Of a stretch of DNA of 64,000 bases, positions 25,137 to 36,854 are shown in pieces. A program made the position numbers and the translations under genes. Below the pieces are notes generated by a model. The model was given only the letters and a program-made list of their open reading frames with translations, had not been told where the DNA came from and did not search any database. The stretch is from 62-47 sp039808365 (GTDB lineage: Bacteria > Pseudomonadota > Alphaproteobacteria > Rhizobiales > Xanthobacteraceae): assembly GCA_039808365.1 (NCBI GenBank), contig JBDHSX010000005.1, forward strand, positions 1 to 64,000. Reading direction: 5' to 3'. Positions within the stretch are counted from its first letter, which is position 1. Every line of letters begins with the position of its first letter.

Positions 25137-25178
25137 CGTTATAGGCATGATGGAGGTTCGCCACTTGCGCAAGATCAA
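25137..25178 (-). promoter_or_regulatory. FixK/FNR-type box and -10 for ccoNOQP
   Basis: On the minus strand TTGAT-CTTG-CGCAA (25165-25178) matches the Bradyrhizobium FixK2 pattern TTG(A/C)-N6-(T/G)CAA. A TATAAC -10 lies about 22 bases downstream (25137-25142), which puts the box centre at about -41.5, the class II activator position. The ccoN start is about 70 bases further on. The rest of the 25070-25356 gap shows nothing else I can support. Confidence 0.75.
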
Positions 25179-25356
25179 ACAGAAAAAATGTCACTATAAT
25201 ACATGTTCTGGCCGCGCTGAGCCGCGTTCGGCGCAACGGTCACAGAGCGGGCAATTCCGGCAATTGTCCCAAGCGCACCCGATCGGGGATAGTTCGTCAT
25301 TGCGTCCGATATTTTTTGATGCGGCGGCAATCGCCGCCGGTAACGACGGCGCCGGT

Positions 25357-28595
<3,239 letters not shown>

Positions 28596-28599
<4 letters not shown>

Positions 28600-29609
28600 G
28601 GCAGCACGATCCGGTCGCCGTCGTGCAGGCCGGTGAGAATTTCGACCCGCGTCTCGCCGTTGTCGGCGAAGCTCTCGCCGAGGATCACGGCGACATCCAT
28701 CGCGCCGCCATCGCCCGCGACGCGCACGTAATCGATGCCGTGCCGGGTCTTGATCGCCGCCGGCGGCACCGCGAGCACCGTGCGCCGGCCGACCGGGATC
28801 GACACCAGCGTGCGCTCGTTGACGAAATAGTCGCCGATGCCCTCGACCTCGACGTCGGCGATCACGCGCCCGTCGGCGATTTCCGGATAGACCTTGGCGA
28901 TGCGGCCGCGATGCGCGGCGGCCATCCCGCTCGGCGCGTTGGCAAGGCCACGAGCGCCGACGATCACGTCCGCGCCTTGCGTGATTTCACCGGCGTGGCG
29001 CTCCGGCAGCGACAGCCGCAGATAATACGGCCCCGGCGCGATGCGGGCGATCTCCTCGCCGGGCATCACCACCGAGCCGATCGTCACCGGCACGGTGAGC
29101 ACGCGGCCCGCCGCCGGCGCGACCACGGTGCCCTCGCGCGCGCTCTGCTCGATCACGGTCTTCTCGGCCTGGGCGGCGGCGACCTGATTGGTCGTCACCT
29201 CGAACTGCATCCGCGCCTGATCAAGGCTGACCTGGGTGCCGGTGCCGGTGGCGCGAAGCTGCTGCGCCCGGTCCAACTGAATTCGCGCGTTATCGAGCTG
29301 CGAGTTGAGCGCCTCGATCTTGGCGTCGGCGGCGTTCAATTGAAGCTTGAGCTTGTCGTCGACGACGACGGCGAGCGCCTGGCCCTCGCGGACCTGATCG
29401 CCCTGGCTGATGCGAAGCTCGCGCACCGAGCCGCCGATGCGGGCGCGCGCCGGCACCACGATGCGGCTTTCGACCTGGCCGAACACCGCCTTCATCTCGG
29501 GGATGGTGATCGCCCGGACCACAAATTCCGCGGCGCGCGCCGGCGCGACGCCGACAACCGGCGTTGCGGCAAGGAGCGCGACCAGCGTGCGCGACATTAG
29601 TCGAAACAT
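28596..29609 (-). CDS. RND periplasmic adaptor subunit
   Basis: A 337-residue membrane-fusion protein. Residues 1-26 form a signal peptide (ending PARAA). Lipoyl halves, a short alpha-hairpin (about 85-150) and a beta-barrel/membrane-proximal domain follow. It links the RND pump to an outer-membrane channel. ATG 29609 starts the signal peptide; the open frame to 29801 enters the DUF2892 gene region. It overlaps the pump start by four bases. The hairpin is short compared with classical MexA-type adaptors, as in several alphaproteobacterial RND adaptors. Confidence 0.87.
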
Positions 29610-29677
29610 GAGACACTCAATTTTTATTCGCGACGGCGAGGCTGAGCCCGGCCGCCGCGTTGTCACGATATGAATTG

Positions 29678-29881
29678 TTACTTGAACGCCATGCCGACGG
29701 GGCAGCCCATCTTCCTGAAGATCATCGCCGCCGGACAGAAACCGGTGATCGACGCCTGCATCAGGTTGAGCCCGACAAAGGCCGTCAGCAGATACCACCA
29801 CGGCGACACGTAGAAGCCCAGCGCCAGCGAGGCGAGCACCATGAAACCGGCGAACAACATCACCGCGCGATCGACCGTCAT
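29678..29881 (-). CDS. DUF2892 (YgaP-type) small membrane protein
   Basis: A 67-residue protein with two hydrophobic spans separated by a short loop. It contains FCPAAMIFRKMGC, the conserved cysteine-containing end of the DUF2892 family, which is also the membrane domain of the rhodanese YgaP. The family is often linked to sulfide/persulfide genes. ATG 29881 is chosen because GGAG lies six bases upstream; an ATG at 29887 would sit directly on that site. It lies between the SQR-like gene and the adaptor, and its two Cys could handle sulfane sulfur, which is inference. Confidence 0.8.
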   Translation of the reverse strand: MTVDRAVMLFAGFMVLASLALGFYVSPWWYLLTAFVGLNLMQASITGFCPAAMIFRKMGCPVGMAFK

Positions 29882-29909
29882 TGTCATCTCCTTTTCGATT
29901 TGAGGCCGC

Positions 29910-31202
29910 CTAGTCGGCCGTTTCCATGTGGATGTCTTTCAGCTTCTTGATGCCGAGCATGTCGAGGACGAGATTCTCGTAGAAGGTATCGGCCTTGCCC
30001 TGCCGAATCTTGCGCAGAAAATACTTCTCGAAGCCGACCTTGGCGGCATGGACCCAGTAGCCCTGCGACGACCAGTTGACGTTGCGCGGCGGAATCTGCG
30101 GTTGCGCCACGAAGGCGATGCCGTCGTCGCCGAAATCGGCGAGACAGACCGCGTTCCATGTCGCGACCGCCTTCGGCGGCTCGCCTTTCAGCAGCGCGGC
30201 GATGTTCTCGGCGGTGGCGGTCGCCATCGATTCGATCATGAAGCCGGTCTTCGGCACGCCGACCGCGAGCGGTGTCTTGCCGACCGGCGGAATGGCGACG
30301 CAGACGCCGATGCCGAAGACGTTCGGGAACGTCGGATTGCGCTGATGCTTGTCGATGACGATGAAGCCGCGCGGATTGGTCAGGCCCTCGATGCCGGCGA
30401 CCGCCGGCACGCCGCGGAAGGCGGGCAGCAGCATCGAGAAGGCGAACGGCAGTTCGTGGACGGCCTTGACCGAGCCGTCGTCGTTGACTTCCTCGACGTG
30501 GAGCTTGCCGGCTTCGACCTTGGTGGTGCGGGCGTTGGTGATCCACTTGATGTGGCGCTCGCGCATCGCGCTTTCGATCAGGCCCTTGGTGTCGCCGACG
30601 CCGTCGAGCCCGAGATGGCCGATATAGGGCTCAGGCGTCACGAAGGTCATCGGCACCCGGTCGCGGACGCGGGCGTTGCGCAGCGCGGTTTCCAGAATGA
30701 AGGCGAATTCGTAGGCCGGGCCGTAACAGGACGCGCCCTGCGCCGCGCCGATCACCACCGGTCCCGGCGTTTTGACCAGTTTGTCGAACGCCGTCTTGGC
30801 GGCGAGGGCGTGATCGGTCTGGCACACCGACTGGGTATGCCCCTCGGGGCCGAAGCCGGGGATTTCATCGAAGGCAAGGTCCGGCCCGGTGGCGACGATC
30901 AGATAATCGTAGTCGATCATCGCGCCGTCGTTGAGTTCGATGCGGTTGTCGTTGGGATGGACGCGCTTGGCGCCCTCCGGTCGCAAGGCAATGCCGCGCG
31001 ACTTCAAGACCGGCGCGAGATCGACGACGATGTCGTCCGGCTGCCGCCAGCCGACCGCGACCCATGGATTCGACGGCACGAACGAATAAGTCGAGCCGTT
31101 GTTGACGACGGTGAGGCGGTCGTCGCGCCGCATCCGGGCCTTCATCTCATAGGCCATGAGAAGTCCACCCAGACCCGCGCCGAGAACCACGATATGAGAC
31201 AT
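29910..31202 (-). CDS. Sulfide:quinone oxidoreductase-like flavoprotein
   Basis: A 430-residue FAD enzyme of the SQR/NDH-2 group. GAGLGGLLMAYEM (8-20) is the first dinucleotide motif and YLIVATGPDLAF (about 100-111) the second. Cys159 (GASCYGPAYEF) and Cys301 (GVCVAIP) are placed like redox-active cysteines of SQR, and Cys127 is also present; the FGIG-VCVAIP segment lies in the second FAD-binding region. This supports sulfide oxidation to sulfane sulfur with electrons passed to quinone at the inner face of the membrane. The exact SQR type cannot be fixed. It is the first gene of the operon that ends with the RND pump and starts opposite a BigR-type regulator. Confidence 0.78.
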   Translation of the reverse strand: MSHIVVLGAGLGGLLMAYEMKARMRRDDRLTVVNNGSTYSFVPSNPWVAVGWRQPDDIVVDLAPVLKSRGIALRPEGAKRVHPNDNRIELNDGAMIDYDYLIVATGPDLAFDEIPGFGPEGHTQSVCQTDHALAAKTAFDKLVKTPGPVVIGAAQGASCYGPAYEFAFILETALRNARVRDRVPMTFVTPEPYIGHLGLDGVGDTKGLIESAMRERHIKWITNARTTKVEAGKLHVEEVNDDGSVKAVHELPFAFSMLLPAFRGVPAVAGIEGLTNPRGFIVIDKHQRNPTFPNVFGIGVCVAIPPVGKTPLAVGVPKTGFMIESMATATAENIAALLKGEPPKAVATWNAVCLADFGDDGIAFVAQPQIPPRNVNWSSQGYWVHAAKVGFEKYFLRKIRQGKADTFYENLVLDMLGIKKLKDIHMETAD

Positions 31203-31348
31203 GGCATTCCTCCGTTCGAAGCTTGTCGCCGGTGTCCGCCGGCTGCGTTGGTGTCTTGCTTCTCCAGACCGGGACCTTATGACTGTAGGCGCCGATCGCG
31301 GCGGGCCACTTGAGCCGCCTCAAGGTTCCTCATGGAGCTTGTACCTAA

Positions 31349-31385
31349 CATTCAAATATTATAAATTCAATACCATGAATGTAAA
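31349..31385 (-). promoter_or_regulatory. Divergent promoter/operator between the sqr operon and the BigR-type gene
   Basis: On the minus strand TTTACA (31380-31385) and a perfect TATAAT (31358-31363) are spaced by 16 bp. The operator ATTCAATA-CCA-TGAATGTA (plus-strand 31365-31383) lies between them and overlaps the -35. A second half-site, ACATTCAAATATT (31349-31361), lies alongside. On the plus strand a TTGTAC/TATAAA pair (31339-31365) is possible for the regulator gene. A bound repressor would therefore block both directions. Confidence 0.72.
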
Positions 31386-31713
31386 AGATATGATCCCGGC
31401 GGCTGAAGAGGCCGCCACGCTGATGCGCAGCCTGTCCCATCCGCAGCGTCTCCTGGTGCTGTGCGCCCTGGTGGACGGTGAAAAATCGGTCGCCGAGTTG
31501 CGTCAGCAACTCGACATCGAGCAGGTGCCGATGTCGCAACAACTGATGCGGCTGCGCTCGGACGGGTTGGTCGAGGCCCGCCGCGAAGGCACTACGGTGT
31601 ATTATTCGATCGTTCGACCGGAAATCCTGTCCATCGTCGGCGCGCTGCATGCGGCGTTCTGCGCGCCGAGCGGAAGCAAGCGCTCGTGCGCGCCGCGCCG
31701 GCCGAGGAAATAG
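31375..31713 (+). CDS. bigR: ArsR/SmtB-family repressor, BigR/SqrR type
   Basis: A 112-residue winged-helix repressor. The helix-turn-helix is around residues 36-70 (SVAELRQQLDIEQVPMSQQLMRL). Cys30 (LLVLCALVDGEKSVAEL) and Cys96 (AAFCAPSG) match the two cysteines that in BigR/SqrR form a polysulfide bridge under sulfide or reactive sulfur stress and release DNA; Cys105 is extra. ATG 31375 has no ribosome site and falls inside the operator, so translation may be leaderless or start at ATG 31390. The open frame runs upstream to 31201. It is divergent from the sqr/RND operon, which it should repress together with itself. A matching operator precedes the DevBCA-like operon. Confidence 0.85.
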   Translation: MNVKDMIPAAEEAATLMRSLSHPQRLLVLCALVDGEKSVAELRQQLDIEQVPMSQQLMRLRSDGLVEARREGTTVYYSIVRPEILSIVGALHAAFCAPSGSKRSCAPRRPRK

Positions 31714-31818
31714 TCGCGAGGCCACGCCTTCGCCCTGCGGCGGCGGCGTGGGCGCGGGATGACCTGCGCGGCGGTTTTGGCGTAAAGTCGCGATCCATGC
31801 CGGCAGGGGAGATCCGCC

Positions 31819-32844
31819 TTGAAAGCCGTTTACAGCGAAGCGCACCGCAGCCACGATCCGCAATTCTTCCTGGTGCGCGGCGTGGTCAAACGCACCACGG
31901 AGCAACCGGAGCGCGCCGATCGTCTGTTGGCGGGCGTCAAGGCCGGCGGCCATACGCTGGTCGCGCCGCAGGCGTTCGGGCAGGGGCCGCGGGCGCGGGT
32001 CCACAGCGCGGATTATCTCGCGTTTCTCGCCGAAGCCTGGGACCAATGGGTGGCGCTCGGCGATTCCGGCCCGGAGATGATCGCCAACATTCATCCGGTG
32101 CGTTACGGGGCGACCTATCCCACCCATATCACCGGCCGGCTCGGCTGGCACGCTGCCGACACTGCGTGCCCGATCGGCCCTGGCACCTGGAAAGGCGCCT
32201 GTGCCGCCACCGATGTCGCGGTCACCGCCGCGCAACTGGTGATGGACGGCGAGCGGGCGAGCTATGCGCTGTGCCGCCCGCCCGGACATCACGCCTTCGC
32301 CGACATGGCGGGCGGCTTCTGCTTTCTCAACAACTCCGCGATCGCCGCCGCGCATCTGCGGCAGGTCCATGAGCGGGTGGCGATTCTCGATGTCGACGTT
32401 CATCACGGCAACGGCACGCAAGGCATTTTCTACGAGCGCGGCGATGTGCTGACGATCTCGATCCATGCCGATCCGGCGCGGTTCTATCCGTTCGTCTGGG
32501 GCCACGCCCACGAGATTGGCGCCGGCGCCGGTCGCGGCGCCAATCTCAACATCCCGCTGCCGCTCGGCACCGGCGATGACGGGTTCATCGCGGCGCTGGC
32601 GCGGGCCAAGGCCACGCTCGCGGCCTTCGCGCCGGGCGCCCTGGTGGTGGCGCTGGGGCTCGACGCCTCCGAGCACGACCCGCTGGCGGGGCTGGCGGTC
32701 ACCACCGACGGTTTCCACCGCATCGGCGCGGCCATCGCCGCGCTGGGACTGCCGACGGTGTTCGTGCAGGAGGGCGGTTACCTGTCCGATGTCCTCGGCG
32801 TCAATCTCACCGCCGCGCTGGGCGGGTTCGAACAGAGTTGTTGA
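31819..32844 (+). CDS. Histone-deacetylase-family amidohydrolase, acetylpolyamine type
   Basis: A 341-residue zinc amidohydrolase. CRPPGHHAFADMAGGFCFLNN carries the His pair of the charge relay, DVDVHHGNGTQ gives two zinc ligands (Asp and His), and GLDASEHDPL supplies the third (Asp). The GGFCFLNN and loop arrangement resembles bacterial acetylpolyamine amidohydrolases (class II-like) rather than AcuC. It would remove acetyl groups from small amines or lysine-like substrates in the cytosol. It is 105 bp after the bigR gene on the same strand, but it is not a known regulon member. Confidence 0.82.
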   Translation: MKAVYSEAHRSHDPQFFLVRGVVKRTTEQPERADRLLAGVKAGGHTLVAPQAFGQGPRARVHSADYLAFLAEAWDQWVALGDSGPEMIANIHPVRYGATYPTHITGRLGWHAADTACPIGPGTWKGACAATDVAVTAAQLVMDGERASYALCRPPGHHAFADMAGGFCFLNNSAIAAAHLRQVHERVAILDVDVHHGNGTQGIFYERGDVLTISIHADPARFYPFVWGHAHEIGAGAGRGANLNIPLPLGTGDDGFIAALARAKATLAAFAPGALVVALGLDASEHDPLAGLAVTTDGFHRIGAAIAALGLPTVFVQEGGYLSDVLGVNLTAALGGFEQSC

Positions 32845-33018
32845 AGCGGCGCGCAAGCCGGGTCTCGTCCCGGCGCGTCACGGCGCGCGAGGCGGCGCAA
32901 TAGCCGCCCGGGAGCGCGGACAGCCGCGTCGCCCGAGGCGGGTTTTGAGGGCGCGTGCAACATTCCCACTCCGCCGAGGCATTGCGCTAGAACGAATCGG
33001 GTGCCGCCGGGTTCATCG

Positions 33019-33045
33019 GTAAAATATCAATCTCATTGATTTTAC
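33019..33045 (+). promoter_or_regulatory. AT-rich palindromic operator upstream of cysJ
   Basis: ATCAAT-CTC-ATTGAT (33026-33040) is a perfect inverted repeat inside a longer near-palindrome flanked by GTAAAAT and ATTTTAC. It lies about 65 bases before the cysJ start in otherwise GC-rich DNA. The regulator is unknown; a sulfur-responsive repressor or activator would fit the downstream genes. It is not FNR-like, because the half-sites point the other way. Confidence 0.55.
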
Positions 33046-33110
33046 TAGAGAAAATGCTCCATTGAAGGGCATGTCGAACAATGCCGCGACAAGCGGCCGG
33101 GATTGATGTG

Positions 33111-34952
33111 ATGACGCGACTTGAATTTGCCGGCCCTGGCCTGAGCAGCGATCAATGGGAACGGATCAACGATCTCGCGGTGTCGTTGCAGCCGGCGCAG
33201 GCGCTATGGCTCAGCGGTTACTTCGCCGGCGTCGGCTCGGCCGCGCGCGGGTCGGGCGGTTTCGATCAGGTCGCCGTGCTCGACCGCGCCGCGCCGGAGC
33301 AACCCTTGGCTCCGGCTGCCGAAACGCGATCGCTGACGATTCTTTACGGCACCGAGACCGGCAATAGTCGCGGCCTCGCCAACACGCTTGCCGCGGCCGC
33401 GAAGCAGCAGGGCATCGTCACAGCGGTGTCGGACATGGCCGATTACAAGACCCGCAAGCTGAAGGACGAGCAGGATTTGCTGGTCATCACCAGTACGCAC
33501 GGCGAGGGCGACCCGCCGCAGTCCGCCGTGGCGTTCTTCGAATTTCTCGAAGGCCGCAAGGCGCCGAAGCTGCCCGACCTGCGGTTCGCGGTGCTGGCGC
33601 TGGGCGATTCGACCTACGAGAAATATTGCGAGGGCGGCAAGCGGATCGACCGCCGTCTTGAAGAGCTCGGCGCGACGCGGCTTGAGCCGCGCGTCGATTG
33701 CGACGTCGATTTCGAGGAAGCCGCGCCGGCATGGATCCAATCCGTGGTGGCCCGGCTCGCACCGAAGCAGTCCGAACCTGTGCGCACCACGCCAGCCTCG
33801 CGCGCGGCCGTCAGTGCGTCCGCCACCACCGCCGCGTTCGACAAGCAGAATCCTTTTCCGGCGACCGTGATCGACAACATCGTGCTGAGCGGGCGCGGAT
33901 CGAGCAAGGAAACCCGTCACGTCGAATTCTCGCTGGAAGGCTCGGGATTGCGCTATGAGCCGGGCGACGCGCTCGGCGTGGTCCCGCGCAACGATCCAGC
34001 GGTGGTCGATGCCGTGCTGGACAGTCTCAAGCTCGCGGCGGATGCGCCGGTCGTCGTCAAGCAGAAGCCGTCGACGCTCGGCGAGGCGCTGTCGTCGGCG
34101 TTCGAGGTCAGCGCGGTGACGCCGCGCTTCATCGATCATTGGGCGGAATTGAGTGGCGCTGCGGCGCTCGCGGCGCTGCGCGGGCCGGAACGGGCGGAAG
34201 CGCGCGCGGCTTTCATGCGCGCGCACCATGTCGTCGATATCATCCGCCGGTTTCCGGTGACCGGCCTCGACGCGGCGGCGCTATTGCGCGGGCTGCGGCC
34301 ATTGCAGCCACGGCTCTATTCGATCTCCTCGAGTCTGGCGGCCGTTCCCGATGAGGCCCATCTCACCGTCGGCACGGTGCGTTACGATCTCGACGGCCAG
34401 CCGCGCGCCGGCGTCGCATCCAGCTTTCTGGCGGAGCGCGCCGCGCCGGATGCGGTGGTGCCGGTTTACATCCAGAGCAATCCGCATTTCCGTTTGCCAC
34501 CGGATGACGCCGCGATCCTGATGATCGGCGCCGGCACCGGCGTCGCGCCCTATCGCGCCTTCATGCAGGAACGCGAAGCGCGCGGCGCCACGGGGCGTTC
34601 GTGGCTGGTGTTCGGCGAGCGCAATTTCCGCAGCGATTTCCTTTACCAGACCGAATGGCAGGGCCTGCTGAAGGACAAGGTGCTGACCCGGATGGACGTG
34701 GCGTTCTCGCGCGACCGCACGCCGAAAGCCTATGTCCAGGACCGGCTGCGCCAGAATGCCCGCGACGTCTACGCCTGGCTGGAGGAAGGCGCGCACATCT
34801 ATGTCTGCGGCGACGCCGCGCGTCTCGCGCCCGACGTCGATGCGGCGCTGCGCGATATCATCGCGGCGGAAAGCGGCCGCGATGCCGTCGCCGCCGCCGA
34901 ATATCTGGCCGCGTTGCAGCGCGACCACCGCTACCAGCGCGACGTTTACTGA
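33111..34952 (+). CDS. cysJ: Sulfite reductase flavoprotein (NADPH), CysJ-like
   Basis: A 613-residue diflavin reductase. The flavodoxin domain (about 75-210, LTILYGTETGNSRGLA and THGEGDPPQ) binds FMN. An FAD/ferredoxin-reductase domain follows with RLYSISSS (FAD) and MIGAGTGVAPYRAFMQ plus YVCGDA (NADP). It ends RYQRDVY, the C-terminal aromatic typical of these enzymes. It supplies six electrons from NADPH to CysI. The start is uncertain: ATG 33111 has a weak site, ATG 33081 is in frame. It forms an operon with cysI (9-bp gap). Confidence 0.9.
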   Translation: MTRLEFAGPGLSSDQWERINDLAVSLQPAQALWLSGYFAGVGSAARGSGGFDQVAVLDRAAPEQPLAPAAETRSLTILYGTETGNSRGLANTLAAAAKQQGIVTAVSDMADYKTRKLKDEQDLLVITSTHGEGDPPQSAVAFFEFLEGRKAPKLPDLRFAVLALGDSTYEKYCEGGKRIDRRLEELGATRLEPRVDCDVDFEEAAPAWIQSVVARLAPKQSEPVRTTPASRAAVSASATTAAFDKQNPFPATVIDNIVLSGRGSSKETRHVEFSLEGSGLRYEPGDALGVVPRNDPAVVDAVLDSLKLAADAPVVVKQKPSTLGEALSSAFEVSAVTPRFIDHWAELSGAAALAALRGPERAEARAAFMRAHHVVDIIRRFPVTGLDAAALLRGLRPLQPRLYSISSSLAAVPDEAHLTVGTVRYDLDGQPRAGVASSFLAERAAPDAVVPVYIQSNPHFRLPPDDAAILMIGAGTGVAPYRAFMQEREARGATGRSWLVFGERNFRSDFLYQTEWQGLLKDKVLTRMDVAFSRDRTPKAYVQDRLRQNARDVYAWLEEGAHIYVCGDAARLAPDVDAALRDIIAAESGRDAVAAAEYLAALQRDHRYQRDVY

Positions 34953-34961
34953 GGTTCCGAC

Positions 34962-36692
34962 ATGACCAACACAACGACGCTGGATCGCAGCCGCGATCTG
35001 TCGCAGCCGCTGGACAAGCTCGGGCCCGACGAGACGCTGAAGGCCAACAGCAGGCAGTTGCGCGGCACCATCAACGACAGCCTGTTCGATCCGATCACCG
35101 GCGCGGTCACCGCCAGCGACACCAAGCTGATGAAGTTTCACGGCATCTATCAGCAGGACGACCGCGACATTCGCGACGAGCGGCGGCGGCAGAAGCTGGA
35201 AGCCGCCTTCAGTTTCATGGCGCGGGTGCGGCTGCCGGGCGGCGTCTTGAGCGCGAGCCAGTGGCTCAAGCTCGACGCCCTGGCGCGCGACTATGCCGGC
35301 GAGACGCTGCGGCTGACGACACGGCAGACGTTCCAATTCCACCGCGTCCTGAAGACCGATCTGCGCGCGCTGATGCAAGGCCTGCGCGACGTGCTGCTCG
35401 ATACCCGCGCGGCCTGCGGCGACGATACCCGTGGCGTGATGGCCTCGATCAATCCGCATCTGTCGAAGGTCCACGCCGAGGTCTATGCGCTGGCGAAGCA
35501 GGCCAGCGATCACGCCATTCCCAAGACCGGCGCTTACGACGAAATCTGGTATCAGCAGGAAGCAGGCGAGATAAAGGAGCCCGAGGAGCCGTTCTACGGG
35601 CGCACCTACATGCCGCGCAAATTCAAGATCGGCTTCGTCATTCCGCCGAGCAATGACATCGACGTCTATGCGCAGGATCTCGGCTTCATCGCCATCGTTG
35701 CGCGCGGCAAGCTGAAGGGCTTCAACGTCGCCATCGGCGGCGGCATGGGCCGCACCGATCAGGCCCCGGAAACTTACCCGCGCCTCGCCGACGTGATCGG
35801 CTTCATTCCGGTCGCGCAACTGATCGCGACCATCGACGCAGTGATGTCGGTGCAGCGCGACTATGGCGATCGCGTGAACCGGCTGCACGCTCGCTTCAAA
35901 TACACCATCGACGACAAGGGGCTGGACTGGATCAAGGCCGAGATCGAGCGCCGGCTGGGCCAGCCGTTCGCCGCCGCCAGACCGTTCGAACTCACATCGA
36001 ACGGCGATCCGCTCGGCTGGGTCGAGGGCGACGACGGCCGTCATCACTACACCATGTTCATCGAGAACGGCCGCGTCATCAACACGGAGCAGTTGCGGTT
36101 GATGGACGGCCTGCGCGCCATCGCGCAAGTGCACAAGGGGACGTTCCGCGTCACGCCGAACCAGAGTCTGACCATCGCCGAAATCGCGCCGCAGGATCGG
36201 CTTGCGATCGCGAAACTGCTCGATGACTATGGTCTGGCCGGCTTGAACGTCGGTAGCGCGCTGCGACTCAATTCCATGGCCTGCGTGGCGCTGCCGACCT
36301 GCGGCCTCGCCATGGCCGAAAGCGAGCGTTATTTGCCGGCGCTGTTGTCGAAGATCGAGCCGATCCTCGACACGCATGGCCTGCGTGAGGAGCCGATCAC
36401 CATCCGCATGACCGGCTGCCCCAACGGCTGCGCGCGGCCCTATATCGCCGAGATCGCGCTCACCGGCCGCGCGCCGGGCAAGTATAACCTCTATTTCGGC
36501 GGTGGCTTCCACGGTCAGCGGCTCAACAAAATGTATCTCGAAAACGTTGGCGAACCCGCGATCCTCGACGCGCTGGAAAAGGTGCTGGGCCATTACGCCC
36601 GAGCGCGGCGGCCAGGGGAGCATTTTGGTGATTTCGCCATTCGCGCCGGCTATGTCGCGGCGGTGGCCGAGGGCCGGCATTTCAACGACTGA
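34962..36692 (+). CDS. cysI: Sulfite reductase haemoprotein, CysI-like
   Basis: A 576-residue siroheme/4Fe-4S enzyme. The cluster-siroheme cysteines are visible as CVALPTC and CPNGC with the standard spacing. RLTTRQTFQFHRVLKTDL and HKGTFRVTPNQSLTIAEI are the two substrate/siroheme-binding repeats. It reduces sulfite to sulfide for cysteine synthesis. The length and the fused NADPH-flavoprotein neighbour favour assimilatory sulfite reductase over ferredoxin nitrite reductase. A hairpin without a T-tract (GGCCCGG-AA-CCGGGCC, 36699-36714) directly follows. Confidence 0.93.
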   Translation: MTNTTTLDRSRDLSQPLDKLGPDETLKANSRQLRGTINDSLFDPITGAVTASDTKLMKFHGIYQQDDRDIRDERRRQKLEAAFSFMARVRLPGGVLSASQWLKLDALARDYAGETLRLTTRQTFQFHRVLKTDLRALMQGLRDVLLDTRAACGDDTRGVMASINPHLSKVHAEVYALAKQASDHAIPKTGAYDEIWYQQEAGEIKEPEEPFYGRTYMPRKFKIGFVIPPSNDIDVYAQDLGFIAIVARGKLKGFNVAIGGGMGRTDQAPETYPRLADVIGFIPVAQLIATIDAVMSVQRDYGDRVNRLHARFKYTIDDKGLDWIKAEIERRLGQPFAAARPFELTSNGDPLGWVEGDDGRHHYTMFIENGRVINTEQLRLMDGLRAIAQVHKGTFRVTPNQSLTIAEIAPQDRLAIAKLLDDYGLAGLNVGSALRLNSMACVALPTCGLAMAESERYLPALLSKIEPILDTHGLREEPITIRMTGCPNGCARPYIAEIALTGRAPGKYNLYFGGGFHGQRLNKMYLENVGEPAILDALEKVLGHYARARRPGEHFGDFAIRAGYVAAVAEGRHFND

Positions 36693-36854
36693 AGGCGAGG
36701 CCCGGAACCGGGCCGACCTGTCCTGACGGCTTTCCCGGCCGGGCGCTGGCCGCCGGGGGTCGTTCCGCGCGTGGTTTCCTTTATCCGCGAAAGCCTTTAC
36801 AGAAGCGGCGCGGACCCGCTGCGCGGGCGCATCACGACGACGAAATCAGGACCG

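Noticed and set aside
25320..25356. Terminator after the RND pump gene
   Set aside because: A GC-rich inverted repeat is present, but on the minus strand it is followed by an A-run, not a T-run.
33026..33040. FNR/FixK box before cysJ
   Set aside because: The half-sites are ATCAAT...ATTGAT, the inverse of TTGAT...ATCAA.
34281..36680. 799-residue minus-strand open frame opposite cysJ and cysI
   Set aside because: Covers two genes with diagnostic Fe-S and flavin motifs on the other strand; its own sequence has none.
36693..36854. Possible SAM-responsive riboswitch before the Cys/Met PLP gene
   Set aside because: The leader has GC-rich hairpins, but I cannot fit the SAM-II or SAM/SAH conserved cores or pseudoknot.
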